The notes under the pieces were generated by a model, which worked only from the letters and a program-made list of their open reading frames with translations, searched no databases and was not told the origin of the DNA. A stretch of 64,000 nucleotides of DNA from Spirodela intermedia (Eukaryota > Streptophyta > Magnoliopsida > Alismatales > Araceae). The translations under genes and the position numbers were made by a program. Of this stretch, positions 47,050-59,900 are shown one piece after another; the stretch's first letter is position 1; each line of letters opens with the position of its first letter. The stretch spans positions 811,001 to 875,000 of the forward strand of contig LR746266.1 in NCBI GenBank assembly GCA_902729315.2. The letters are read 5' to 3'.

Positions 47050-47130
47050 GCTATTTTTGTACGTATTCCGTGCGAATATATCGAATTATATAAATTCCTC
47101 TTAAAGGGTTTTATTGGCCTGAGCTTGTCC
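47050..47130 (+). repeat. Degenerate direct repeat, copy 1
   Basis: It begins gctatttttgtac, continues cgaatatatcgaat and ends ttttattggcct...ttgtcc. It matches 47263-47346 with small gaps. Confidence 0.65.
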
Positions 47131-47178
47131 AAAATATAGGGTTGACCCTCGAGCGGTAAAACGGCCCCCCGCTTTAAC

Positions 47179-47270
47179 GGATTCCGGAAGTCAGCGTCAA
47201 CGCTGCCCCTGTACGGGCTTCGAGGGACGATCAATCACACTGCCTAGAACCTAAATGATCTTCGCTATTT
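47179..47270 (+). pseudogene. Degenerate copy of the F2KP exon 3 end and intron 3 start
   Basis: This stretch aligns with 48655-48743 over about 90 bases, roughly four of five positions identical by eye. Shared pieces include ggattccgg, gtcagc, tcaac, gcccctg and aatgatcttcgc. The counterpart spans the end of F2KP exon 3 ([16 protein letters not shown]) and the splice donor. Here the donor ggtacg reads gggacg, so the splice site is destroyed and the frame is shifted by a missing base. It is in the same orientation, about 640 bp upstream of the F2KP start. A local duplication followed by decay explains it best. Confidence 0.65.
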
Positions 47271-47346
47271 TTGTACTTATTCACTACGAATATATCGAAT
47301 AAAATAATATTCCCTTGAAAGCATTTTATTGTCCAGAACTGGTCAA
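47263..47346 (+). repeat. Degenerate direct repeat, copy 2
   Basis: Second copy of 47050-47130, offset by 213 bp, directly continuous with the exon-derived fragment. Its segment cccttgaaagcattttattg also resembles cccttgaaagtgttttttattgg at about 49225-49250 within F2KP intron 3. Confidence 0.6.
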
Positions 47347-47912
47347 GCTGGGCTTTGCCCCCCGACTCCTGGGTGGATGGGCCGGGTTGGGCCTGAAAAG
47401 TCAGGATGGGTCCACATCCACCACGTGGCAGCCCAATCCTATCCTCATGGAGGAAAGTCATGCTGATGTGGGCCCCGCTCCAAGTGGTGGCGACGGCCGG
47501 CGTTGTGAAGGCCGTACGTCCGCTTCTGCGGTGGGGGATACCACGGCGGCGCAGCTTCTCCTGCCAACGGTAAAAAGGGTTCCCTTTAACGTCCCTCCGC
47601 CATCTTCTACCTCTCCGATCAGCCCACCTGGTGGCGCCACGGCGGCGCATCTTCCCACCGAGTTACATTTTCTAACGAGGGTAAGAGGAAAGCCTACGGC
47701 CCGGACTTTGCATCCTGGTAGTGGCAGCCGTGCATCCGGAGGAAGAGTCCCTCTCTCCGTCTCTCCCTTTCCCTGCTGTCCGTCTCTCGTTTTTCTTTTG
47801 GCGCCCGTCCATCCCTCCCTCATCCGTTCACTATGGAGTAGCTGCGTATACTTTTCATCCATTCCGCGCGCGTCGGGAGTTTCTCGCGCATCTCCCCTCT
47901 TTCCCGCCTGCA

Positions 47913-50900
47913 ATGGGGACGGGCGTTTCCAAGAATCCGAGTACCGACGGTTCGAATGGAGGTCGGGAATGGGATGTGGTGGGGGGCGGACAGCTTTACA
48001 TCTCCCTTAAGATGGAGAATTTCACGGTTCAGGGGGAGCTCATTCCCCACGTTTACGGCTCCGTCCCCATCGTCGGTTCCTGGGACCCCTCGAAGGCTGT
48101 AAGCGAAATACACAGAACATCTCTGCTGGTTCCAGTTGAATTCAAATACATGGTTCCTAGTTTTTTTTTTTTTTCTTTCACACATATATCGTCTGCTCTC
48201 CTCCCTCTTTTCCGCCGTCTTCAGCTCTCCATGGAGCGTGAGTCAGCATCGATGTGGGAACTCAGCTTCGTCGTTCCTCCCAACCACGGTACCGATCTGC
48301 GCTACTTCTGTGTTCTGAAAGAAAGATTCATTAGCATGTCGATTCCCATGTTTAGTTTTCACCCATTTGTCAAATCCTCGACAGAGACGCTGGACTTCAA
48401 GTTCTTGTTGAAGCCGAGGTACTGCAGTGTCCCGTGGGTGGTAGAAGATGGGCCAAATCGTGTGCTCAAGGGAGGCACTCTCTGTGGAGACGCAAGGCTG
48501 GCGAATTTCAGGATGGGTTCTGCATGCAGTGGTGGAGGTGGCGAGGAGATGCTAGAGTGCAGGGTCATAATGAAGGCTGACATAGTCTCCCCATTTGATC
48601 TCGCCGCCAGCTGGAGGGCGTATCAGGAAAATTTCCAGCCATCTACTGTGCGGGGGATTCCGGATGTCAGCATCAACTCCGCCCCTGCTATGGGCCTTGA
48701 GGTACGGCCAATTAACGCTGCCCAAAATCTAATGATCTTCGCCTTTGCTAGTTTTTGCTTGAAAACATTATAATTTAAGTTTTTTTTTCATTCCACTGCG
48801 TTGCTCATGAAACGACCAATCTCTAGATACATCTCAGTATAATGGCATACAAAATGAGTATAATTAATGATATCTTGTACTTTTTACCAACGTTATTTTG
48901 TAGTATCTTATTTATTTATGCGAAAAAATTCCTTCTTAGCAGAAGGGAAGAAAAAAAATCCTTCTGGTGCATGAAACAGCTATTATTTATAAGATATCAG
49001 TGAAACGAATGCATAAAAATCTGGAAAAAAGATACATTTTCCGCAACGACTGCCATCACAACTAGACCCAAAGTGGTCATATGTATGAGAGATTGAGCAC
49101 CCCCAGTGTAGTTTCTTGGCGAGATTGTACTGTAATTGAGATGAAGTCATGGTTAACTGTGCCCAGGTCGTAGACCTAGTTTTATTTGCGTTAAGGATAT
49201 ACCTCTGCTATTGAAAGGAATTTATTGGCCCTTGAAAGTGTTTTTTATTGGTTTTTATTTACCTCCAAGGTTTGTTTGTTTGTTTCTTTCTTAGTGGTGC
49301 TTTTTTTTTCAAACGTTCACCAAAGTGTAAGTTGCAGTTTCATTTTAATCCTCTTTTTTATATATAAATTTATCACCACATACTTTTACATATAATGGAT
49401 TTCATGTTTATATATCATATTTTCTGGCAGGCATAATTGCCATCGTATTTAAATGTTTAACAGAACGGATCTACGGCTGGCTTGGAACTTGATTTAGAAC
49501 ACTACGTCGTTCCATCTCCAGTTTCATGTGCCACCTCCGGTACAGTCTACCCTGCTAATCTGACAGAGAATCCAAGGTCATTAAATTACACCAATTCCGA
49601 TGGCACAAGCTTCAATTCGCATGTAACAAATCAAGCTTCTGGTGTAATGCAGATTGAACAGGCTGCTGCTCAAAGGGTTCTTTCTAATTACCTTTTCCTA
49701 GATTACGTGCAAATTTTATTTGTCATTGGCATCGTTAATATTCTACAAGTTTTGTGAGATTTGACAGCGTTGATTAAACTAATTCAGTGACTATGAAGAA
49801 ATATAACATCATCTGTGAAAAGAAGATCAGTCACCACAAAGAAAATGAATTTAATTTAGTTACTTTAGTTGAAAGGATGCTTTTCCTACATGATATCAAG
49901 AGCATAAAAACGTAATGACTAACTCTAGAATGATTGTTGCTTTCAAAAGTTTCTTAGGTGAATGGTGATCAACAACATGTTCATTATTCCTTGCAATGTG
50001 AATGGTGGCATTGTTTTTCAAGTTAGGGTAAAATGATGTGTGCATGATCTGATGTCTTTCATAAAATCATTGAAGAATAATAAAGAGAAAGCCACTGAAT
50101 GCTGTAAAAAATTCGAGTTTCTGGAGTTCACTTGATGTCTATGCTCATCGATGACTATATTCGCTGAAGGTATATGTATATTCATTCCAATTTCCACAAG
50201 TTGTCCTCAATCTTGGCTATTCTGTCCTTAGTCATCCTTAAAAGTACACGTTACTATTTAAAAGTGGAGAATGCACAGAACACCCAATAACCGGATGTCT
50301 ACTGTGCGCACATATCTCCTTCTTACTATTTTTTTCCTTTACCTTAACTTATTCGCTTGCTTTTACTATCTTTCTGGAGAATGAATGATCTAACTTGGGT
50401 AAACGCAATGGACAATGCGATAGAGGACCAAAGAAGAATAAGACTTTGGAACTTTTGGATCTCCATAATGGGAAGAGCTTAGCTGGTTCCAGATGATTTT
50501 TTATAAGCAAGAAAATGATAGATAGTTTAGTTGGACATCAATGATGAAGTTGAAGTTAATAACATTTTCTCATTAATCAGACACTGCCAGTGGATCCTTC
50601 ACCGATTTCATGTTGAGAATGCCTTTCTGAATGAAGTTTTACATGACAAAGGGTAAATACCATGGCATAAAAAAATGGAGTCAGAGGGAACAGTGGCATG
50701 TTAAATATAGGTCACTATATGGCTTTATTTAGCAAGTTATCTAATCAATCAACAAATTGTTCTGACGCACTGCACCTGATCTGACGTAGATATTGAGTGC
50801 CATTAGTAGGTACGTGCATTTGCAAAGGAGCTCTCGCATAAAAGTTGGTTTTAATGCTTAGGTATATCAAGTCATGGCCATGGAATGAAGTATTGCATAC

Positions 50901-53900
50901 TTGGAGTCATCTTGATAATTGAAAGGCATGTTAATGGTTAATCTCGGGATATTACGCTTAGTGAGAATCTGGTGAGATGGAGGAGTAAGAAAAGAACATG
51001 TGTCAAGAACATGTGTTCGTCTATAAGTGCTTCCATAATTGGAGTTGTGTTGACAACAAGGATGTTATCGATATTTCCAATAATTATGCATCAGAACATC
51101 ATAGACATCCATTAGGATTGATTTTGCACTTGACTATAGAATGGAGAGAGTGGAGAGTCATGCAGTCTCCATGTTTCAAGTTATTAGGTTGCGAGCATCT
51201 TCACCAGAAGGCTTTCAAGGTGTTTTCTCACTTAAGTGGTGAGCAAGCTTCACATGAAAGATATCTATGGTCACCCATAGATCTAAGTGTCAGAGATCTA
51301 AGTGTTACTGTTTATTAAATTAGACAACAATAGAAAATGTGCTAAATCTTCGTCTTAACCTTTCTTGTAATTCAACAAATGTAGAATCTTCATGTTTTTT
51401 CATGTTTTCTCATTTATGCATATTTGTCTTCATTCAACGAGAGACAAGTAATTTCCTCTGTTGCAGATTATTTTCCCTTAAGTACTCATCTTCTTATTTT
51501 TGTTTATGTAGTGCAGGATACGGATTTTGTGGTTTCAGATACTTCCAAATTAACTACTGTGTCTGGGACGGATGAGTCAAAGTCAGTGGGCACGTTTTCA
51601 CCATTGCAAAAGCAAGATGGCCAGAAGGGTCTCTTTGTTGATAGAGGAGTGGGCTCTCCTAGACTTTCTAAATCATCTAGTTCAAGCGTTCTCAAATTGG
51701 ACTCTGAAACGAAGGTTAGCTTTTCTGTTTTTCCCTTTAACTACTGTCAAAAGATGTTGCCCGTTCTCATGTATTCCATCATCTGTGATCATGAAACCAT
51801 GATTTGTATTACCTTCATAGTCTGCTTTTGTTGTTTAGCATCACGTGCTCGTTAGTTATTGGTCCACATTTTCCACTGTTACTGGATGGTGAATAATGCC
51901 ATAGTCTGCAATGAAGGTCAGAAGGATTGTGTGATTGTGAAGCTTTGAGAAAATACCTGTTGCAATCTTTCAATCATGTGCTCGAATCAGTTTATGTACT
52001 CAAAAGATATAAATGAGGTGGTGCGACTGTGGCACTGCAATTCCTTTCTAACTGATATCGGAAAATCAAATTGGGAATGGTTTGGGGTGTCAATGATCCG
52101 AGCCAACATGTCTGAGCTTCTCGGTGTAAAATGAAGCTAACAAACTTTCCTCTTGTTACTATATTTCATTAGAAATGTTTTAGTGCGTCTTCAGCCAAAT
52201 TATTTCTGCGTAGAGGATCTGAAATTCTATTTTTAATGAAATGATTTAGTAGTTGTTTATTTACTAGTACGAGTCAGAAGAAAATAAAATAACTTTTTTA
52301 CGTATTGTCAGTTATGCAATTTACTAATCATCCTTTCTGTATTTTTGGTAGATTCTGTGATGTTTTACCCACTTATCTTTTGGTAGTATTGATAAAATTC
52401 TTATTGATATTGCTGTGAGTTGCATTTTAAATTGTTTTTGGTACATTGCTAGTGTCACTGTCGAATTTACAACTCTGCCTTTTGGTTTATTCTATAGCCG
52501 TCTTAATTGTTGATTTGTTGGAACAGAGGTTCATTTCTAGAATGGCAGTGTTTATTTTAGGACTATCATTACCGTCGTTGTTCTCATGCTTTCATTTTTT
52601 TGATAATCAGGACATGCCAGCAGCTTCTGGAGCTGTAGCAGCTGCAGCTGTGGCTGATAAAATGCTTGGACCAAAGGAGGATCGCCGACTAGCAATTGTG
52701 TTGGTAAATACCTTGTTTAACGTCCAAATATTATCTTTTTCCACTAATGTACGGCCCATCTATGACTGAAGAGGGTAGGCTTTAATAGAGGACACTGCTT
52801 GGTACTCCTTTCATTCTTTTATGTTTGCTGCTTGATGAAATAACTGAGATCACTCCAGTTGCATGTTCATAGATGATAGCACCCAGAGGTTTCTGTTTTT
52901 TTCATGGGAAAGCTGAAGTTCTGTGCCATAGCCGAATGGCACAGTGTCCGTGAATACAATTTCATAGATAAAGATGAATCTATTTTGTCCTTTCTTATAT
53001 CATTGGTGACTATGATATCAGAGCATTTTGTTGTACTCCGGATATTGTCTTCTGAGACACTTTGCCGAAAGCTGCTGAATGAAATGGATCATTTGCCTCA
53101 TTTATGATAGTTTTTTTCTGGCGTTCAGTAGCTTCAAAGAAATTTAAAGTAAAACTGAAGAAACAATAGTCAAATTAATGCTGAGAAACTTCAGTTTGTA
53201 GCATGTTTTGAGTGGAAATTTCAAATTTCGCAAGTCAAGCATATGCCTTGTTTTTTTTTTCAAGACTGGGATCCATTTTCTGATTGGGATGTAGAGATTG
53301 TGTTTATGATCTCTGTGAGTACGATAGACTTGTTCATAGTGATCAATTCATGAGAAACATTCCCAAAAGTTAAAGGAGAAACAGAAGGAACCTCAGTCAC
53401 CTGGTTATCCTGATAAATATAATGGTTGAATGAACCATGACATGTATAAGGGATCGTTTAAGACCTATATAATTAGTATATTTTTTATGATGGTCCTAAG
53501 AAGATGATGTCAGAATTTCCCTCCTCTCTGTTTCTCTCTGTGAATCTGTTTGCTTGTCTCTTTCTTTGAAAAGGCTTATCAGACTTCCTTGCCTGTGACG
53601 TGGCCGTCATGGGTACTGTGGTAAGTGGATGGCAATTGGTGGTTACTTGGAGAAATTGTCAGCACCCTAAACTGGAGTTTTATTGCAACATCACAATATC
53701 ACAGTCATAATTTTAATCTAGGAAAGTTAATTAAAATTTTTTATTTTGGACATCTTCTGTAAGTTTTAATCTAGGAAAGCTTAATGAGGCACAAATTAAA
53801 GTTCTCCACTCCCTGCTGGGGCTTGACAAGAAATAGGCAAACCAGAGACGTTGCAGTTCAGGAAAAATATAAAGACCAACGCAATGTTTATTTATTCTTA

Positions 53901-56900
53901 AGTACAGACATAAGAAATCAGTCATACTGGGTAGTCTTTATTCTTCTATGGCTTACATCAATTATTTTCTCATATCCTTGGACTGAAGGTTGGCTTACCT
54001 GCACGAGGAAAGACCTTCACTGCAGCTAAACTTACTAGGTATCTTCGCTGGTTAGGTCATGAAACCAAGCATTTCAATGTTGGCAAGGTGATATTTTTAC
54101 GCAATTTTTTTGGAGTCATATGCTCACTTTGATTTTTGTGGGTTTATTTCCTCTGTTTCTTCATCTGATGCTAGATTTCTTCTCAATTTTCTGCCTGATC
54201 TATGAAACAGTATCGTCGCCTGAAGCATGGTGTAAACCAGGTATTTTTCTCATGAAGTGATTTTTATGAAATTTCTTCTCTGAGCTTTTTTCAGATGAGA
54301 CGAAATTTAATTTGCAAAATCAAATTCTAACCCTGCCTTACTAGCATTGTACCTTAAAGTTATTTTATTTTTGCCGTCATCTATGACTTTATTGGCCTCT
54401 TTGTGAGATTCATTTCATTGGTCTATTTTTTTGCACATTACTAATCGTTTCACTTTATTTCAACAATGTTTCATATACCGTATCTGTACTGACAGGAGTA
54501 TAAAAAAAATACAGGCCAATCCAAGATGGCTCATTTTCCCGTCCTGTTGAAAACAGTATGCATTGTTATTTTTCAACGCTACTTGCCCTTCACATGTTTT
54601 GTTGTCTTCCAGAAAGTCGTGTTTACAACAATTGTCTTTCCCTGGGACCGTGAAATGAACAAAAAGCTTATAGAGAAGGGAAATACTGCAGGGGACATCC
54701 TAAAAGACAGACTTTCATCTCAGGTTGTGGTCATGATAATAATTCTGAAGGATATTCCATTATGAAACTAAATTAAGTAAAATAGTACGCGGCTAAATTT
54801 TGGTGTATTGAGGGGGGATGGATGCTTCAACTGTGCTATAGTTCCTTGGGTAAAGGACGTCAAAGTTGGAAAATGAGATGGACATCTTTGGTAATGCAAT
54901 TGATCGTTATGAACTTTCCTCTTCCCAGCAGACGATTTCCAGTTGTTTACTTTATTGATGAAGGACTGTATATGCACACTCATTTATTCACTGTTCAATA
55001 GTGCACAAATGAAAGGATTTCTTTTTGCCTGTTGTAACTTCTATGGTAGTTTTTCTAGCTTTGATTGTTTTTTGTCCATTTTTTCAACTTTTTGTTTGCT
55101 TCCCTTTTGATTCTGTGTTGTCATCTTTGAGAAAGTAGGCATATACTTGTCTATGAATAATTTTTTGAGATTATTTTCTGCCATGTTCTGTATATTTCTC
55201 ATCTCCTTAGAAAACTTAAAACTTTGTTATTTCATGCAGTCAGCAGATTTTTTCCGAGCTGACAATCCAGAAGGCATAGAGGCACGCAATGAGGTGAACA
55301 TTAATTTACTGTATGTGCCATTCAATTAAATCGACAAGTTATCTTGTAAATATGTAAAGACTAATTCTATCTTCAGGTTTTTGTCTGTGATTCTTGTATC
55401 CACCTTTTGATTTTACTGTTTGACATAAAACATTGTTTTTGACATGCATATTTTTGACTTTACATATCTGTATTGCTTCTTGTAAGGTGCCTGAACTTAT
55501 ACCCCTTTATGGGGAACCTATTTTTCCTGTCAGCAAGGTAGGAGATTCTATTGCTTTAATTACCTTCACCAGAAAAGCTAGAAAGCCTTATTTGTGGTAC
55601 TTGGCAATACTTAATAGCAGTGTTTTGAAACCAAGCTTTCACTTTATGTCGATTAAGAATCTTATATTATCAGTTGACATCTATGATTTTTTTGGGTCTA
55701 ATTTTCTAGCTAAACCTGATTGAAAATGAAATGATTTGACAAGTGTTTCACCTTCAGTCGAATGGTATTGTCCGTGAAGTAGACATCGGTTTTGTTTTAA
55801 AGTAATTGGCTTTCCTTTGTTTTATATCGTCCTTTTATGCTGCTGGTTACTAGGTAGCTGCATTGGCAATGGAGGACATGTTATCCTGGATGCAAGAAGG
55901 AGGTCAGGTAAATCGTTTTCTTCTTCTTTTACGCTGGTCATTTTGGACCCTGATATAAATTATTTAAATCATAGGTTGGTATATTTGATGCCACTAACAG
56001 CACCAGAGGACGAAGAAACATGCTCATGAAAATTGCTGAAGGACGATGCAAGGTATTTTTGTCTTGTATGCGGAAAGTGAATGAGCTTGCTTAGAGGACA
56101 TTGGATCTCTATTAGACTGTTGAAAACATAAGAAGTTGTTGCTGCATCTGATGTTTGTTTTGAAAACGCAGTCTAGTAATCTACAAACAAGATACTGGAT
56201 GATGATGAAAACTTTCTTTACAAACTGTTAGCTTTTTCGTTTAGAGAGATGATTTTTCATGATTTATGTGTTTTGCTTATTTAGTTATGGTGTTATAATT
56301 TTATTTTAGTGTATTATTTCCTTGGAATCCTTAATTTATTAATGTAAGTAATGAAAGTCATTTAGAAGTTTATTAAAGAATTCTCAGTTCACAAGTTTGT
56401 TGGGTGAAGTTCATTTATTTTGTGCTAAACCGTTAGATATAATGCCCACTTAAATTTAGCTGGGCTTTGCTACTAAAGGTCCATGTGAGATATTATTAGA
56501 CTTATTTACGTTAGGTTACACCATTGGATCTAATGAATGCATACTGTCATCACAGATCTTGACCATTGGGTGCAGGGCTCTCATCACGATTTTGAGACTC
56601 ATTCGCATTGTTAGATCCAGTGATATAAAACCATGAAATTTGTTGAAGATTCGCCTTATTTTTCCTCAATATTTTTCTAATCTATATCTAACCCAAAAAG
56701 CATCGTAATGCAATCTTAATTATCTGGACACAATCTCACAGATAAAAAACTCAGACAAGTATCCGACAATGCAATAAATTTTAGATTATTCACATTATTT
56801 GATTGACGCATAGATGTTTAGTTGACCATTGATACTCTGCCTTTCGTGAATTTAAGTCAACAGTAGTTAGTGACGAAAACTAAATTCCTAGATGTCTCAT

Positions 56901-59900
56901 GGTATGGTGATAGTTACCTATTAAGCTAGATAGGATGATATTTCTTTGTTATCAGTTCTTTAAGCTTAAAGTTTAAGCTAGTTCCTTATATTGGACTATT
57001 GTGTACATTTGTCTCACAGATTATGGAAGAAGATAACAATGCTTTTTTTGTGTCGGGTACTTTTCGAGTTATCTTGGTAGAGATAGCCTCACCTTTTGAT
57101 GTATCTTCTTGCCAATTTAGGGGGTGATATATGAATATCATGCACGTTTTGCTTTGAATTTTTATTCCCTTAGGCATTGGCTAATTTTTTGACTGATTAA
57201 AGTGGTTAACATGTGACAGTTATACTGTTTATTAGTTTCATTTTGAATTTTTCCTTTCTAATGAACCCAATTGTGCTGGTTACAGATTATATTTTTGGAA
57301 ACAATATGTAACGATGAAAGAATAATTGAAAGAAACATACGCCTGAAAATCCAGCAAAGCCCTGACTATTCTGAGGAGTAAGCTATCGTATTGTTGTTTC
57401 TTTACTCTAGAGTGCTTTTATGTTTCACAGTGGCCTAATGATTGGATTGAGCATTGCTATGCAGGCCAGATTTTGATGCTGGAGTAAGAGACTTTCGGGC
57501 ACGCCTATATTATTATGAGAAGGTTCATATGCTTTACACTATTTATCTTATCTGTTAACGTGGAGTATCGTTCTATGGGTGGTGCCAGGTTGAATAGTCC
57601 TATAATATGTACCATTTTTACTCAGGCATATGAACCAGTTGAAGAGGGTTCCTATATAAAAATGATTGACATGGTCAGTGGACATGGTGGGCAGATACAA
57701 GTAAGTTCGAATGATTACCTTTCCCTCTTTTTCTCGTTTAGGCCAATGAGTTTTCTATGCTCCACTTTTCTAGTTTCATATTTTGTTTACAATGGTATAT
57801 TATCATGGTCATCGTTCCTTAAAAAATGTTACATTCATTAACTTTCACATCCAAAGCCTTCTCTCACTGTAAATAAAACCTAGAATTTTATTCAATCGAA
57901 GAACAGCTAAGATAAGGATGTAGCAGAAATCACATACATGTTCTAATTATACACATGTATATCTTTGTTGGTCCTGAGATCGCATGACTTGATTGTGTCA
58001 CTTGTGGAAATGTTATCTTGCCTCTCACTTTCTTGAGAGTTACAGTGAATGTGCTTGTGATAATGTGATGTTGGAATTGGCTGTGAGAATGTGATTATCA
58101 CTTATTTACTATTTTCCTATTTGAAATCATTCCTTACATCTTTTATTTATATGCACAAAACTTGCACGGCTTTGTTTTCTTGATACTTCCGTTTTATTTA
58201 CTATTTAGAGACTTGACTAATTGTGTAAGGGTGTCATTTTCATTCAGGTTAACAACATCAGTGGGTACCTTCCTGGAAGAATAGTATTTTTCCTGGTACG
58301 TTTCTATCATTTAATATTCACCATCCCTTTCAGATTTCCTAAGTCTACGATTGGAGAAATTATGTATGTAGTTGGATTTCTCTAGTGGTGTGATCTAATA
58401 CCCAAAACCATGTATTGAAAAACCGTGAAAGGCATCGTTTCTATTAGTTGGGTGACCTTTCCGGATAGCTCATTGGAAAGGGATGAACTCTGATGGCAGT
58501 ATGTGAAGGTTATAAGGTGGATGATCCTGTGCCCACAAAAAATATCGCAGAGCACATGACTATTAAAGTTTATGAAGAATCTTTAGGCTTTGGGCTGTCA
58601 TGGGACTATCTCATCTTGGCGAAACAAGAAAACGTTCTGGACTGTGAGGGGCTGTTGTCAGTGCATGCGTCTTTGCATGCGTGCCAGTAAATATCGTGCT
58701 AAAAAATATTTCCGTAAGGTTTTTTTACATTTTATGGTCAATAGTGTGACACAACTACCCAGTTCACTACACTTGTAGCTTGTTTCAATGTTCAGTAGTA
58801 ATGATTTCTGTTTGGCAACTTTTTTCAGAATTTGTTACTGTTTTTGGCGTACTACAGTTAAAAGGAAAACATTATATTTTATTGTCAGGGTTAAATCATA
58901 TTTGCACTTCAAAATAACTGCTGGCTATGTAAATATTGCGTTTTCTCATTAACATTCTTGTGTTTATCTTGTTAGGATAATTAGTTGGATTGTGGTAATA
59001 GGGCCGGTAGACCTAGTTTGTTTTGTCTTTTGTGGGCCTATTCCCATAATGATATTTTTCACATCATGTCTCTAACATGATGCTAGTTTTCTTCCAATGG
59101 CTATCTTCAATGTATTTCCCTTCATCATAGAGATGGACAAGTGGGTCAATTTCCTTATCTTTGGCCCCATCGAACTCTATATAACCACCATATTATCAAA
59201 TTCTGTTTAATAGGAACCCCTTGGTGGATTTGTTCTTTATTCTGCGATGATCGTTGCACCGTCATTCGTTGATCTATCTCTTCTATCCTACTTCCCTTAT
59301 CTCTGTCTTGAAGTTCCTCCATTTAATTTATTCTCCACTGCCAATCATTGCTATAGAACCATATCATCCCTGTGACGATGTCCCTCTTCCATCTTCCTTC
59401 AAGATTTGGCAGCTTCATTTCTTCAATCATAAGAGTCTATGACACCCATGGTTTCATATGGCCACCTTTTCATTTTCGTGGAACTTAGGTATCTTCTTGA
59501 CTCTTGTGCTGCTGTTTCTATTTGTGTCTGTCTCAGATACCAACTTCTGCAGGAGAGGCTCAAATAGAGTTTAAACCTTTGATGGATTGCCCAGCCTCTA
59601 TTAGACCTCTTGTTCCCATCCACTCTCTGTGGTCATTTTGCTGCCTCCTCTCTTTTATCTGTGCGAATTGGGTGGCTTATTCTCTCCCATACAGGAGTAA
59701 TCCTTCTTGCTGACAGCAATGTAAATGTTGTATGCCTAAACGTTGTCTTTTCACAAGACTACTGTAAGTGCTCATTTTTCAACTGCCCTGGAAATGAGAC
59801 AGTGTAGGCGCCCAGAGCATTTGGGCTCCTTAGTTGAACTATGCAAATGATATCTGTAGTGGATCTGTAGAGCACTTATGTACACGCCAGCAAAAGTAAA

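Larger units (their letters stand above)
45731..47912. promoter_or_regulatory. Divergent upstream region of PDC and F2KP
   Basis: This 2.2 kb region separates two head-to-head start codons. PDC side: three tandem copies of aaggaaaggg at 45771-45800, in its leader. Middle: a poly-G run (about 46490-46502) and many GGGCC/GCCCA elements from 46465 to 46870 (tgggccc, ggcccagc, aatgggctgg, gggctgggcc, aatgggccgaattggcc, cggcccat, aatgggcct). Right: degenerate duplicates of an F2KP exon/intron junction (46990-47346), then GC-rich sequence with a CCACGTGG G-box (about 47420) and the F2KP leader. Confidence 0.55.

Noticed and set aside
53013..53024. tgatatcagagc, close to the plant LTR primer-binding consensus
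   Set aside because: One mismatch at a key position, no CA end immediately upstream and no nearby LTR-like sequence; treated as chance.
54526..54765. Open stretch reading [16 protein letters not shown] between F2KP exons 8 and 9
   Set aside because: Exons 8 (KHGVNQ) and 9 (SADFFRADN) join directly to give the conserved family sequence, so an extra exon would interrupt the kinase domain.
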